NCBI GenBank assembly: GCA_946480245.1
Contig: CAMLIZ010000005.1
Location: forward strand, 1-58,606
From: an uncultured Pseudomonadota bacterium
GTDB taxonomy: Bacteria; Pseudomonadota; Gammaproteobacteria; Burkholderiales; Burkholderiaceae
DNA length: 58,606 bases
Direction: 5' to 3'
This document shows positions 10,435-20,565 of this stretch, one piece after another. The notes beneath the pieces are model-generated. The model searched no databases, had not been told where the DNA came from, and saw nothing but the letters and a program-made list of their open reading frames with translations. The translations under genes were made by a program, and so were the position numbers. How positions within the stretch are numbered: position 1 is the stretch's first letter; every line of letters begins with the position of its first letter.

Positions 10435-12036
10435 ATGATCGTTCTCACCGTCCACAGCTTCAATGGCAGCCCTGCCGACGGCCGCTCCGCGATGTTCGAC
10501 GAGCTCGGCGGCACGATCGGCCGCGCCGACACCAACCAGCTCGTGCTGCCCGACCCCGAGCGCTCGATCTCGCGCGTGCATGCGCAGGTGATCTTTCGCA
10601 ACGGCAGCTATGTGCTGGCCGACCGCGGCAGCAATGCCGTGCTGGTGAACGGCCAGAGCCTGGGCAACGGGCGCGAAGCCCCGCTGCGTGACGGCGACCG
10701 CGTGCAGATCGGCGGCTACCTCATCGGCGTGTCGATGGGCCAGGCCACGCGCACACAGGATCCGTTCGCCGACCTGTTCGCCGAAACCGCGCCGGCGCGC
10801 GCCATTCCCTCCGGCCCGCCGCCGCGCATGCGCGGCCTGCCCGATCCGCTGGCCAGGCCACCGGCTCCAGCGCCGGCACCCACTGCACCGGCCGCCGCTT
10901 CTTCCGCGATCCCAGACGACTGGGATCCTTTCGCGGCAGACGCGCCGGCATCACCACCGCTCGTGGCCCCGCGCTCGCCGCACGAGCCGCTGGTGCCCGA
11001 CCTGCCGCTCGCCGCACCGTCGCAGGAGGACTCGCTGGATGCGTTGTTCGGCCTGGGTGCCGGTGCGCCGGCGGATCCATTGGCCGGCCTGGGTGCGCCC
11101 CCGCCGGCTCAACGCAACACCGCCGCCGACACCGACCCGCTGAACGCGCTGCTACGCGACGCCGCCCCGGTGCCACCACCCACGGCGGATCACGCATCGG
11201 AGTTGCAGACGCCCTGGGCGGCCGCCCCGATCCGGCCCAGCGCACCGGCCGCCCCCGCTGCCATGCCCAAGGGCGCCGTGCTGTCGTGGGAGCAGCCGGT
11301 GGCCACCGAGCCGGGCGTGCGCCGCGCCGCGCTGCCGGCCCGGCCGGCAGCGCCGGCCGCCTCAGCGGCCCCCTCCGAGAGCGCGCCGGCGGCCGTACCC
11401 CGGGCCGCGCCACGCGCAGCGCCTGCAGCGGCATCCGCCGACGGCGCCGACCTGCTCGCCGCGTTCGCCGACGGCCTGGGCCTGGCCGAGCTGCCGCTGC
11501 AGCAACTGGGCCCCGACGAGATGCGCTTGCTCGGCCAGCTGATGCGCGAGGCCACGCAAGGCACGGTGCAGCTGCTGCTGTCGCGCGCTGCCTTGAAGCG
11601 CGAGATGCGCGCCGAGGTCACCGTGATCGCCGCGCGCGAGAACAACCCGCTGAAGTTCTCACCCACCGCCGAAGTGGCGCTGCAGTACCTGCTGGGCAGC
11701 GCCAAGCCCGGCTTCATGGCACCCGCGCCCGCGATGCGCGACGCCTTCAACGACCTGCGCGCGCACCAGCTCGGCATGATGGCCGGCATGCGCTCCGCGC
11801 TCGAGGGCGTGCTCAAGCGCTTCGACCCTGCGGTGCTCGAAGGGCGCATCGCCGAGCGCCGCTCGGGCCTCGGCGGCCTGCTGCCGGGAAGCCGCAAGGC
11901 GCGGCTGTGGGAGCTGTTCCAGGAGCTGTATGCACAGCTGTCCGAGGAAGCCTCCGAGGATTTCCACCAGCTCTTCGGCAAGGCGTTTCTCGCGGCCTAC
12001 GAGAGCTACATCGCGCAACTGCAGTCCGACGATTGA
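10435..12036 (+). CDS. tagH: TagH/Fha, FHA-domain T6SS protein
   Basis: This 533-residue cytoplasmic scaffold binds phosphothreonine made by PpkA and promotes T6SS assembly. Residues ~1-95 form the FHA domain, with GTIGRADTNQLVLPDPERSI and SRVHAQVIF carrying the conserved GR, S and H positions and NAVLVNG before the last strand. A Pro/Ala-rich linker of about 230 residues follows. The last ~190 residues are the C-terminal domain typical of T6SS FHA proteins (AALKREMRAEVTVIAARENN, NPLKFSPTAEVALQYLL). The gene precedes the phosphatase gene, with ppkA further downstream, giving all three parts of the threonine-phosphorylation pathway. There is a 42-base gap to the previous gene, so it may have some independent translation. 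Confidence 0.93.
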   Translation: MIVLTVHSFNGSPADGRSAMFDELGGTIGRADTNQLVLPDPERSISRVHAQVIFRNGSYVLADRGSNAVLVNGQSLGNGREAPLRDGDRVQIGGYLIGVSMGQATRTQDPFADLFAETAPARAIPSGPPPRMRGLPDPLARPPAPAPAPTAPAAASSAIPDDWDPFAADAPASPPLVAPRSPHEPLVPDLPLAAPSQEDSLDALFGLGAGAPADPLAGLGAPPPAQRNTAADTDPLNALLRDAAPVPPPTADHASELQTPWAAAPIRPSAPAAPAAMPKGAVLSWEQPVATEPGVRRAALPARPAAPAASAAPSESAPAAVPRAAPRAAPAAASADGADLLAAFADGLGLAELPLQQLGPDEMRLLGQLMREATQGTVQLLLSRAALKREMRAEVTVIAARENNPLKFSPTAEVALQYLLGSAKPGFMAPAPAMRDAFNDLRAHQLGMMAGMRSALEGVLKRFDPAVLEGRIAERRSGLGGLLPGSRKARLWELFQELYAQLSEEASEDFHQLFGKAFLAAYESYIAQLQSDD

Positions 12037-12047
12037 AGGAGCACTGC

Positions 12048-12803
12048 ATGCTCGCGCTCGAGGTCGCCATCCTGTCCGAAGCGGGCGGTCGCAGCCACAA
12101 CGAGGATGCCTGCGGCCACTGGCAGTCGGAACGTGAGCTGTGCTGTGTGCTGGCCGATGGCGCCGGCGGCCACGGCGGCGGGCAGCAGGCCTCCCGCCTG
12201 GCGGTGAGCCAGCTGATCCAGCAGCTCGCGGCACAGCCCACGCACAGCGGAGAGCAGCTGAATGCGCTGCTGCGCAGCGCGAGCCAGGCGGTGATCGATG
12301 CGCGCGTGCCCGACAGCCCGAGCGCCCAGATGCACAGCACCGCCGTGTGCCTGGTGGTGGACTTCATCGACCAGCAGGCGCACTGGGCGCATGCGGGCGA
12401 TTCGCGGCTGTACTGGTTCCGCGCCGGACGCATCCTGGCCCAGACGCGCGACCACAGCATGGTGCAGTCGCTGGTGGACATGGGCATGCTGCCCCCCGAG
12501 CAGTTGCGCACCCATCCCAAGCGCAGCGAACTGCGCTCCGCGCTCGGCACCGACGCACGCGACCTGCAGGTGGGCGACAGTGGCGCGCCGCAGGCGGTGC
12601 AGGCGGGCGACGTGTTCCTGCTGTGCACCGATGGCGTGTGGGAGCACGTGGACGAAGCGCAGCTGGAGGCGCTGCTGGCCGATGCCACCACGCCGCAAGC
12701 CTGGCTGGCCGCACTGGAAGCGGCAGTGCTCAGCGCCACCGCAGGGCTGCGCAGCCATGACAACTTCACCGCGCTGGCCGTGTGGGCCCGAGACGCAAGC
12801 TAG
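12048..12803 (+). CDS. pppA: PppA-type PP2C serine/threonine phosphatase
   Basis: This 251-residue PP2C-family phosphatase should dephosphorylate the FHA protein and oppose PpkA. Metal-binding motifs are SHNEDACGHW near residue 17, VLADGAGGHGGG near 35, HAGDSRLYWF near 112 and CTDGVWEHVD near 192, with NFTALAVW at the end, all in normal order. The start is the ATG with AAGGAG upstream; the longer open frame in the track region before it lies inside tagH. It sits 11 bases after tagH and 12 bases before the PAAR-like gene. Confidence 0.93.
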   Translation: MLALEVAILSEAGGRSHNEDACGHWQSERELCCVLADGAGGHGGGQQASRLAVSQLIQQLAAQPTHSGEQLNALLRSASQAVIDARVPDSPSAQMHSTAVCLVVDFIDQQAHWAHAGDSRLYWFRAGRILAQTRDHSMVQSLVDMGMLPPEQLRTHPKRSELRSALGTDARDLQVGDSGAPQAVQAGDVFLLCTDGVWEHVDEAQLEALLADATTPQAWLAALEAAVLSATAGLRSHDNFTALAVWARDAS

Positions 12804-12815
12804 AGGAGACGCAAG

Positions 12816-13202
12816 ATGCCCTTCCAGACCTGTACCGGTGGCCAGATGCAATGCACGATGGGCATGGCCCCGGCCGTGTTCAACGCGACGCCGAAGACGG
12901 TGGTCACCAGCAACATGCCGGCCGGCAACATCCTCGACCACGTGCCGCTGAACAACATCATGCCGTTCGGCATGTGCCAGTCGCCGGCCAATCCCCAGGT
13001 GGCTGCGGCCACCGCCGCGGCGCTCGGCGTGCTCACGCCGATGCCCTGCGTGCCCAACACGCCGGCGCCCTGGGTGCCGGGTGCGCCCACCGTCACCTTG
13101 TGCAACGCGCCGGCGCTGGACAACACCTCCAAGCTGATGTGCATCTGGGGCGGCGTGATCAGCTTCGTCAGCCCGGGGCAGACGACGCACCAGATTCCTT
13201 GA
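12816..13202 (+). CDS. DUF4280 PAAR-like spike-tip protein
   Basis: This 128-residue protein matches what I know of the DUF4280 PAAR-like family: MPFQTCTGGQMQCTMGMAPA at the N-terminus, LDHVPLNNIMPFGMCQS, MPCVPNTPAPWVPG and a C-terminal LMCIWGGVISF. PAAR-like proteins cap the VgrG trimer and sharpen or recruit cargo; several Cys residues could bind a metal. No C-terminal toxin is attached. GAGGAG lies 9 bases before the ATG. Its last 35 bases overlap the 3' end of the convergent metallopeptidase gene. Confidence 0.85.
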   Translation: MPFQTCTGGQMQCTMGMAPAVFNATPKTVVTSNMPAGNILDHVPLNNIMPFGMCQSPANPQVAAATAAALGVLTPMPCVPNTPAPWVPGAPTVTLCNAPALDNTSKLMCIWGGVISFVSPGQTTHQIP

Positions 13203-14253
13203 CGTTGCCCAGCGCACGCCCGATGCGCTGCAGCAGCGCCGGATTCGGTGCCGCGCGGCCGGTCACCAGCAGCATGAAGTTGTCGGCCGACGTTTCTTCC
13301 GGGTGCAGCACGTAGTCGGTGTTGCCGCCCAGGCGCTCCAGGAAGTCGGGCACGTCCTCCACACGAAACCAGACGGGGCCGTTGGCATCGGTCACTGCGC
13401 GGCTCGGTGCACCGCCGCGGCCCGGCAGCACGTCGAGCAAGCGCGTCTGCATCAGGTGCTCCAGCGTCTCGCCGCGGCTGCGGTCGGGCTGTTCCTTGGC
13501 GGCCACCACCACCGGCATCACCCAGTGCGTCACCCCGGCGATGCGCACCCGCATCGCATGGCGCAGGTGCGGTGCATCCTGGTCGGCGATGCGCATGCGC
13601 GCCCATGGCGCAGGCCATTGCAGCTCGCCCACCGGCTCGAAGCCGAGCTGCGCATACACACGATCGGCCAGCGCAGGGTCATGGCGCGACAGCACGTGGA
13701 ACAGCTCGTGCGCCAGCAGGTCGGCATCGGTGAAGCCCTGCAGGTCCGCGCGATCGGGCAGCACGATGGCCGCGCCGCGCGTGTGCGGGGTGGCGGCGCT
13801 CTCGCGGCCGGTGCTGTGCACCAGCGTGATCATCGGCGGCCACGGCAGGCCGAGCCGGTTCAATGCCGGCGCGAGGCGCTCCAACACCGCCTGCCAATGC
13901 GCCTGTTGTGCAGTCGTCCAGGGCAGCACCGCATCGCTCTGCCAGCGCGCGAACTCGTCCATGCCGGCGGGCGGCGCGCGCTCCATCAGCGCTGCACGCT
14001 GCAGCTCACCGGTGGCGCGCATCCAGTCGTCCTGCACGGCGAGCAATGCACGCGCTTCGGCCACCGACGCGAAGTGCACCCGGGTGCCGTGAAGACCGAT
14101 GAAATCGACTGCGGCGGCGGCGCCCGGCGCGAGCGACGGCACGACCGGCCCACGCGGCCGCAGCGCGAGTGCGGTGAGCACGGTGGCAAGCAGCAACAGC
14201 ACCGCTGCCGCGGCATATGCCCACCTGTGCGGCCAACGCCGGCCGTCGCCCAT
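13168..14253 (-). CDS. Membrane-anchored HELFH zinc metallopeptidase-like protein
   Basis: This 361-residue protein has one N-terminal transmembrane segment (AYAAAAVLLLLATVLTALAL, about residues 12-31), followed by a domain probably in the periplasm. The motif DLLAHELFHVLSRHDP at about 178-193 is an HExxH zinc site; downstream acidic residues could supply the third ligand. I do not recognise a closer family. It is transcribed against the surrounding T6SS genes and splits the cluster. It may process envelope or cell-wall-linked proteins during T6SS assembly, or simply be an unrelated insertion; both are inference. The last 35 bases overlap the convergent DUF4280 gene. Confidence 0.65.
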   Translation of the reverse strand: MGDGRRWPHRWAYAAAAVLLLLATVLTALALRPRGPVVPSLAPGAAAAVDFIGLHGTRVHFASVAEARALLAVQDDWMRATGELQRAALMERAPPAGMDEFARWQSDAVLPWTTAQQAHWQAVLERLAPALNRLGLPWPPMITLVHSTGRESAATPHTRGAAIVLPDRADLQGFTDADLLAHELFHVLSRHDPALADRVYAQLGFEPVGELQWPAPWARMRIADQDAPHLRHAMRVRIAGVTHWVMPVVVAAKEQPDRSRGETLEHLMQTRLLDVLPGRGGAPSRAVTDANGPVWFRVEDVPDFLERLGGNTDYVLHPEETSADNFMLLVTGRAAPNPALLQRIGRALGNVKESGASSAPG

Positions 14254-14298
14254 CCCAGCTCCTGCAGTCCGCCTCGGCGCGCAGCATACGGCGTGGCT

Positions 14299-14328
14299 GC
14301 GTCACACCCGTGCAACCAGGGGTGACGC
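14299..14328. promoter_or_regulatory. Inverted repeat in the divergent region before tssK
   Basis: The 181-base gap between the divergent HELFH protein gene and tssK must hold promoters for both directions. It contains GCGTCACACCC and GGGGTGACGC as near-perfect arms (one bulged A) around a 9-base loop. No T-run follows on either strand, so it is more likely a protein-binding dyad than a terminator. I could not place convincing -35/-10 or sigma-54 elements. Confidence 0.3.
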
Positions 14329-14434
14329 CGCGCGTGCGCGCGTGTATTGTTCCCGCTCCGTACGCGGTGGGGGCCGAGGGACCCGCGCGACACTCACAGC
14401 GCCGCGCGGCTTGGCGGCGGACCACACGATAACG

Positions 14435-15772
14435 ATGACCTGGCACAACAAGGTGATGTGGACGGAGGGCATGTTCCTCCAGCCACAGCATTTCCAGCAG
14501 CACGACCGCTACCTCAGCCACCTGATCGCCGCCCGGCTCGCCGCCGGCATCGGACACACCTGGGGCTTCTCGCGGCTGGCACTCGACGACGCTGCGCTGC
14601 TGCAAGGCAAGCTCGCCATGAGCAGCGCCGTCGGCGTGCTGAGCGACGGCACGCCGTTCGCGATTCCGGCCCACGACCCCGCGCCACCGGCACTGGACAT
14701 ACCGGCCGACGCGCGCGACGAGCTGGTGGTGCTGGCCGTGGCACTGGCCCGCCCCGGCGTGGCCGAGAGCGACGTGGAGGACAGCTCGCCTGCCATGCCG
14801 CCGCGCTACCACGCCACCGAGATCGAGGCCGGCGACAGCCACGCCACCAGCCTGCGCCCGGCGCCCATCCAGATCGGCCGTCTCAACCTGCGCCTGATGC
14901 TGGCGCGTGACGCGAACGAGGGCTTCACGCACCTCGGCGTGGCGCGCGTGGTGGAGCGGCGCGCCGATGGCCGCGTGGTGCTCGACACGCAGTACATCCC
15001 GCCCACGCTGCATGCGCCTGACAACCTGCTGCTCGACGGCTTCCTGCGCGAGGTGCACGGCATGGTGCACCAGCGTGCCGAGGCCCTGGCCGCGCGCCTG
15101 GCGCAACCCGGGCGTGCCGGGGTGGGCGAGATCGCCGACTTCCTGCTGCTGCAGGTGTGCAACCGTGTGGAGCCGATGCTGGCCCACCTGCGCCAGCTGC
15201 CGGTGTTGCACCCCGAGGCGCTGTATGCCGAACTGCTGCAGCTGGCAGGCGACCTGTCCACCTTCCGTGAAAAGCGGCGCCCGCCCGACTACCCCGCCTA
15301 CCAGCACGACGACCTGGCCGCCTGCTTTCGCGCCGTGATGACGGACCTGCGCCAGTCGCTGTCGATGGTGCTCGAACAAACCGCGATCCCGATCGAGCTG
15401 CAGGACCGCAAGTACGGCGTGCGCGTGGCCATCATCCCGGACCTGGAGCTGCAGCGCAGCGCGCAGTTCGTGCTGGCGGTGAACGCGCAGATGGCCAGCG
15501 AGGCGCTGCGCGCGCGCTTCCCCACCCAGGTGAAGATCGGCCCTGCCGAACGCATCCGCGATCTGGTGAACCTGCAGCTGCCCGGCGTGCCGGTGCGCCC
15601 GCTGCCGGTGGCGCCGCGCCAGATCCCGTACCACGCGGGCTTCAACTACTTCGAGCTGGAAACGCGCGGCAACGACCTGTGGCGCCAGCTCGAAAGCTCG
15701 GGCGGCCTCGCAATGCACATCGCCGGCGACTTCCCCGGCCTCGAACTGGAGTTCTGGGCCATCCGGCCCTGA
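14435..15772 (+). CDS. tssK: TssK, T6SS baseplate-membrane complex connector
   Basis: TssK is the trimeric cytoplasmic protein that links the baseplate to the TssJLM membrane complex. The 445-residue product has the family's N-terminal signature VMWTEGMFLQPQHFQQHDRY, which also fixes the start at MTWHNK; normal TssK length is about 440-450. Later typical segments include VHQRAEALAARL, PEALYAELLQLAGDL and the C-terminal PYHAGFNYFELE. It is the first gene of the second + strand block (tssK-tssL-tssM-tagF-ppkA), 6 bases before tssL. Confidence 0.96.
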   Translation: MTWHNKVMWTEGMFLQPQHFQQHDRYLSHLIAARLAAGIGHTWGFSRLALDDAALLQGKLAMSSAVGVLSDGTPFAIPAHDPAPPALDIPADARDELVVLAVALARPGVAESDVEDSSPAMPPRYHATEIEAGDSHATSLRPAPIQIGRLNLRLMLARDANEGFTHLGVARVVERRADGRVVLDTQYIPPTLHAPDNLLLDGFLREVHGMVHQRAEALAARLAQPGRAGVGEIADFLLLQVCNRVEPMLAHLRQLPVLHPEALYAELLQLAGDLSTFREKRRPPDYPAYQHDDLAACFRAVMTDLRQSLSMVLEQTAIPIELQDRKYGVRVAIIPDLELQRSAQFVLAVNAQMASEALRARFPTQVKIGPAERIRDLVNLQLPGVPVRPLPVAPRQIPYHAGFNYFELETRGNDLWRQLESSGGLAMHIAGDFPGLELEFWAIRP

Positions 15773-15778
15773 TGCGCG

Positions 15779-17080
15779 ATGAGCAGTGACGACGATCTCT
15801 TCTCGGCGTTCGAATCCGACCGCACGGTGATCAAGCCGAGCGCCGGCCGCGCGCGAGCACAGGCGCCCGCGGCACCGGCCGCGACGCCTGCAGCGGGCAC
15901 GCAAGCCGCCGCCCCGCTGCCCGAGCTGCCGCCGCCGGCCGGCATCAACCCGCTGCTGCAGACCGCGATGCCGTTGCTGCGCGCAGCGCCGCGCATCCGC
16001 TCGATGCCGCAGCATCCCAACCCGGCCGCGCTGCGCGCGTCGCTGGTGGAAGGCATCCGCCAGTTCGAGGCCGACTGCCGCGCGCACGGCCTGCCCAACG
16101 AGCAGGTGGTCGCGGGCCGCTATGCGCTGTGCACCCTGCTCGACGAATGCGCCTCCAGCACGCCCTGGGGCGGCTCGGGTGCGTGGTCGTCGCACAGCCT
16201 GCTGGTGGCGTTCCACAACGAGAGCTGGGGCGGCGAGAAGGTGTTCCAGCTGATGAGCAAGCTGGCGCAGGACGTGCCACGCCATCGCAACCTGCTCGAG
16301 CTGATGTACGCGCTGCTCGCGCTCGGCTTCGAGGGCCGCTACCGCGTGCTCGACAACGGCCGCGCCCAGCTGGAGAGCGTGCGCGAACGACTGGCCCAGC
16401 TGCTGCGGCAGGACGCCCCCGCGGTGGACAAGGAGCTGGCGCCGCACTGGGAAGGCGCGCCGGCGGCCGACGCGCGCCTGCGCGACGGCATTCCGGTGTG
16501 GGTGGTGGCCACCGGCGTGGCCGTGCTGCTGCTGCTGGTGTTCGTGGCGCTGCGCTTTGCCATGCAGGACAAGAGCGACACCGCCTTCGAATCGCTGCAG
16601 GCGCTCGACGTGTCGCGCGCCGCTCCGCCAACGCCGCCCGCCCCGGCGCCCGCGCCACGGCTGGCCACCTTCCTGAAGCCGGAGATCGACGCGGGCCAGG
16701 TGGAAGTGCGCGATCTCGCCGACCGCTCCGTGATCATCATCCGCGGTGACGGCTTCTTCGACCCCGGCAGCGCCGACGTGGCCGCCCGCGTGCGGCCGCT
16801 GCTGGCGCGCATTGCACAGGCACTCAACGAAGTGCCGGGCCAGGTGCTGGTCACCGGTCACACCGACAACCAGCCGATCCGCTCTCTGCGCTATCCGTCC
16901 AACTGGCACCTCTCGAAGGACCGTGCCGACGCAGTGAAGACGCTGCTCGCGCAGACGGTGGCACCGGCACGCCTGCGCGCCGAAGGCCGCGCCGACAGCG
17001 AGCCGCGCGCCAGCAACGCCACGCCGGACGGCCGCGCCAAGAACCGGCGCGTCGAGATCACCCTGTTCAGCCGCAGCTGA
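15779..17080 (+). CDS. tssL: TssL with C-terminal OmpA-like peptidoglycan-binding domain
   Basis: This 433-residue inner-membrane protein is a DotU/IcmH-family part of the TssJLM complex. After a Pro/Ala-rich N-terminus, residues ~60-225 are the cytoplasmic helical domain (ALCTLLDECASSTPWGG, GGEKVFQLMSKL). A single transmembrane helix lies at about 240-262 (VWVVATGVAVLLLLVFVALR). The periplasmic C-terminus (about 300-430) is an OmpA/MotB domain with VTGHTDNQPI, LSKDRADAVKTLL and GRAKNRRVEITL. TssL proteins with the OmpA extension anchor the complex to peptidoglycan. The gene is closely followed by tssM. Confidence 0.96.
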   Translation: MSSDDDLFSAFESDRTVIKPSAGRARAQAPAAPAATPAAGTQAAAPLPELPPPAGINPLLQTAMPLLRAAPRIRSMPQHPNPAALRASLVEGIRQFEADCRAHGLPNEQVVAGRYALCTLLDECASSTPWGGSGAWSSHSLLVAFHNESWGGEKVFQLMSKLAQDVPRHRNLLELMYALLALGFEGRYRVLDNGRAQLESVRERLAQLLRQDAPAVDKELAPHWEGAPAADARLRDGIPVWVVATGVAVLLLLVFVALRFAMQDKSDTAFESLQALDVSRAAPPTPPAPAPAPRLATFLKPEIDAGQVEVRDLADRSVIIIRGDGFFDPGSADVAARVRPLLARIAQALNEVPGQVLVTGHTDNQPIRSLRYPSNWHLSKDRADAVKTLLAQTVAPARLRAEGRADSEPRASNATPDGRAKNRRVEITLFSRS

Positions 17081-17098
17081 CCCCGAGAGATTGAAGGC

Positions 17099-20000
17099 AT
17101 GAAGCGATTCCTGAGCTGGCTGACGAGCCGCGCGGTACTGGGCACGATCGGCATGCTGGCGCTGTCGGCGCTGGTGTGGTGGGTGGGGCCGCTGGTGGCC
17201 ATTGGCAGTTTGCGGCCGCTGGCGGGCGTGTGGTCCCGCGTGCTGCTGCTGGTGCTGCTGTGGGGGTTGTGGATCGGCCGCCTCGCGTGGGACGCCTGGC
17301 GCCGGCGCCAAGCCAATGCGGCGCTGCTCAAGGGCATTGCGGCCGGCCCCTCGGCAAGCGACCGCGAGGCGCAGGTGCTGGCGCAGCGCTTCAACGAGGC
17401 GGTGAGCAAGCTCAAGGCCACCACCGGCAGGCGCGCCTTCGGCAGCAACCCGCTGTATGAGTTGCCGTGGTACGTGTTCATCGGCGCGCCGGGCTCCGGC
17501 AAAACGACCGCGCTGCTCAACGCCGGCCTGAACTTCGTGCTCACCGGCAGCGGCAGCGACAGCGGCGCCGCGGTCAAGGGCGTGGGCGGCACGCGCAACT
17601 GCGACTGGTGGTTCACGCGCGACGCGGTGCTGATCGACACCGCCGGCCGCTACACCTTGCAGGAGTCCGACGCCGAGGTCGACGCTGCCGCGTGGGACCG
17701 CTTCCTGAACCTGCTGCGCAGCACGCGCCCACGCCGCCCGATCAACGGCGTGCTGCTCACCGTGAACGTGCAGGACCTGCTGCAGCAGGGTGCACCCGAG
17801 CGCAAGGAACACGCGGCCAAGCTGCGTGCGCGGCTGCACGAGCTGCAGGCCAAGCTGGGCGTGCAGGCGCCGGTGTACGTGCTCGTGACCAAGGCCGACC
17901 TGATCGCCGGCTTCAACGAGGCCTTCGAGGCGCTGGGCAAGGAAGAGCGCGATCAGGTCTGGGGCTTCTCGTTCCCGGTCGACCAGCCGGCCGCGCAGCC
18001 GCTGGCCGCGTTCGACGGCGAGATGCGCTCCTGCAGGCCGAGCGCGACCCGGCCAAGCGCGCTGCGATCTTCGGCTTCCCGCAGGAGTTCGCCGGGCTGC
18101 AGCCGCTGCTGCGCGAGTTTCTGGCGCAGGTCTTCGATTCGGCAGGTGCGCTGCAGGAGGGCGTGCGCCTGCGCGGCGTGTACTTCACCAGCGGCACGCA
18201 GGAAGGCACGCCGATCGACCGCGCGATGGGCGCGGTGGCGCGCTCGTTCGGGCTGGAGCGGCGCGCGCCGGTGAGCGCACAGCAGCGCGGCAAGAGCTTC
18301 TTCCTGCGCCGGCTGATGCAGGACCTGGTGTTCCGCGAGGCGCACCTGGTGTCGTTCAATGCGCGCGCCGAGCGCCGCCGCCTGCTGTTGCGCAGCGCCG
18401 GCTTCGGTGCCGTGGCCTTGGCCGCGGTGCTGATGGTCACCGGCTGGGCGGTGAGCTATGCGCGCAACAAGGCCTATGTGCAGGAGGTGGCGGCCAAGCT
18501 GCCTGCGCTCAAGCAGACGGTGGACGCCGTGCCAGCGGCGGCCAACGGCGACCCCACGCCGCTGCTGCCCGCGCTCGACGCGCTGCTCGCCGCCGCGCAT
18601 GCGCAGGGCTTCGACATCGAGCACCCGCCGCTGCTCAACACGCTGGGCCTGTACCAGGGCGACAAGCTCGACGCCGCGGCCCAGATCGCCTACCACCGTG
18701 TGCTCGACCATGCGCTGATGCCGCGCGTGACGCGCCGCCTCGAGGAGCGGCTGCGCGCGGCCAGCAAGGACAACCTCGAGCAGGCCTACGAGGCGCTCAA
18801 GGCCTACGTGATGGCCTACACGCCGGAGCACTTCGATCCGCAGGCGCTGAAGGCCTGGATCGCGATCGACTGGGATGCGCAGTTCAAGAACCTGTCGCCC
18901 GAGCAACGCCAGGCACTCGATTCCCACCTCGACGCACTGCTGGCCGACGGTGCCCCGCAGCCTGCCGCGCCAATGGACGCGCAGCTGGTGGCCGGCGTGC
19001 GCGACATGCTCGCGTCCTACCCGCTCGAATACCGCATCTACAGCCGGCTCAAGCGCCAGTTCCGCGGCGACCTCCCCGATTTCTCGGTGGCCGCGGCCGC
19101 CGGCCCCAATGCACCCAAGGTGTTCGAGCGCGCCAGCGGAGAGCCGCTGTCGCGCGGCGTGCCGGGCTTCTACACGCGCGATGGCTACAAGCAGGCGTTC
19201 CAGGGCAGCATCGGCAAGGCGGCGGCGCAGCTGGGCAGCGAGGAGCCGTGGGTGCTGGGCCGTGGCAGCGCCAAGAGTGCCGCCGCGGCCGCGCTCGGCA
19301 ACGACATCAGCGACCGCGTGCGCCGGCTGTACCTGCAGGACTACGTGAAAGCCTGGGACGCGTTCATCGCCGACGTGCGCCTGGTGCGCCTGAACGGCCT
19401 GGACCGCAGCATGGACGTGGCGCGCATCCTCTCCGCGCCCGATTCGCCGCTGGCCGCGTACATGCGCGCGGTGGCGCGCGAAACCACGCTGGTGCCCGCA
19501 CCGCAGCAGCCCGGCCTGCTCGACAAGGCCGCGCAAGCGGCGCAGAAGGCGCAGAGCGACCTGGCCAAGCTGGCCGACGCGCCGGCCGCGCCCGCCGATG
19601 CCGGCCCGATCGAGCGCATCGTCGACGACCACTTCGCCGCCATCCACCGGCAGGTGCAGGGCCAGCCGGCGCCGATCGACGACACCACCAAGCTGTTTGC
19701 CGACGTGTATGCGCAGCTGCAGGCGATCGACGCCGCGCAGAAGAGCAAGACCCCGCCGCCGCCCGGCGGGGGCGACAAGATCAAGGCGGCCGCGGGCCAG
19801 CAGCCGGAGCCGATCCGCTCCATCCTGGAGACGCTGGCCGACGCCGGTGCCAAACAGGGCCGCAGCGCCGAGCGCGAGTCGCTCACAACCGAACTGCGGC
19901 CGATCTACGAGTTCTGCCAGCGCGCCATCGCCAACCGCTACCCGTTCGCCTCGGGTTCGCGCGCCGACGTGCTGCCGGAGGATTTCGGCCAGCTGTTCGG

Positions 20001-20565
20001 CCCCGGCGGCCTGATGGACGACTTCTACCAGCGCCGCCTGGCTGCGCTGGTGGACACCGGCGGCGCCACCTGGGCCTATCGCCCGCTGGCCGACGGCACC
20101 CGGCCCGCCACGCCGGCCGCGCTGGTCGAGTTCCAGCGTGCGGCGCGCATCAAGGAGGCGTTCTTCCGCAGTGGCGGCAAGCAGCCCGGCTTTCGCGTCG
20201 ACATCCGCCCGCTCGAACTGGGCGACGGCCTGAAGGAGTTGGCGCTGGACATCGACGGCCAGGTCGTGAAGTTCACGCCCGGCAACGCCACGCCCGCCAC
20301 CGTGAGCTGGCCGAGCCAGCGCGTGGCCTCGCAGATCCGCCTGAGCGCCAATGGCGGCACGCCGATCGTGTTCGACGGGCCGTGGGCGCTGTTCCGCCTG
20401 TTCGACCGCTTCGAGGTGCAGGCCGCGCCGCAGCAGCCCGAAAGGTTCACCGTGCTGATGAACCTCGACGGCAAGCGCGCCCGGCTGGAGGTCACCGCCA
20501 ACAGCGTGTTCAACCCGCTGCGGCTGCGCGAGGTGCAGCAGTTCCGTTGCCCGGGCGCGTTGTGA
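17099..20565 (+). pseudogene. tssM: TssM/IcmF, interrupted by a frameshifting deletion
   Basis: TssM is the large inner-membrane GTPase-like core of the T6SS membrane complex. The first frame (17099 to about 18030) has two N-terminal hydrophobic segments, Walker A IGAPGSGKTTALLNAG near residue 130 and LIDTAGRY near 180. At about 18023-18031 the frame breaks: FDGEM is followed in the next frame by LLQAERDPAKRAAIFGFP, and the second frame continues to 20565 with the third transmembrane helix and the periplasmic domain. Family members normally have roughly a dozen more residues between these two motifs, so about 37 bases (one more than a multiple of 3) seem missing. As given, translation stops at 18274. 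It could be a real loss or an assembly error; the remaining ~1150 codons look intact. Confidence 0.85.
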
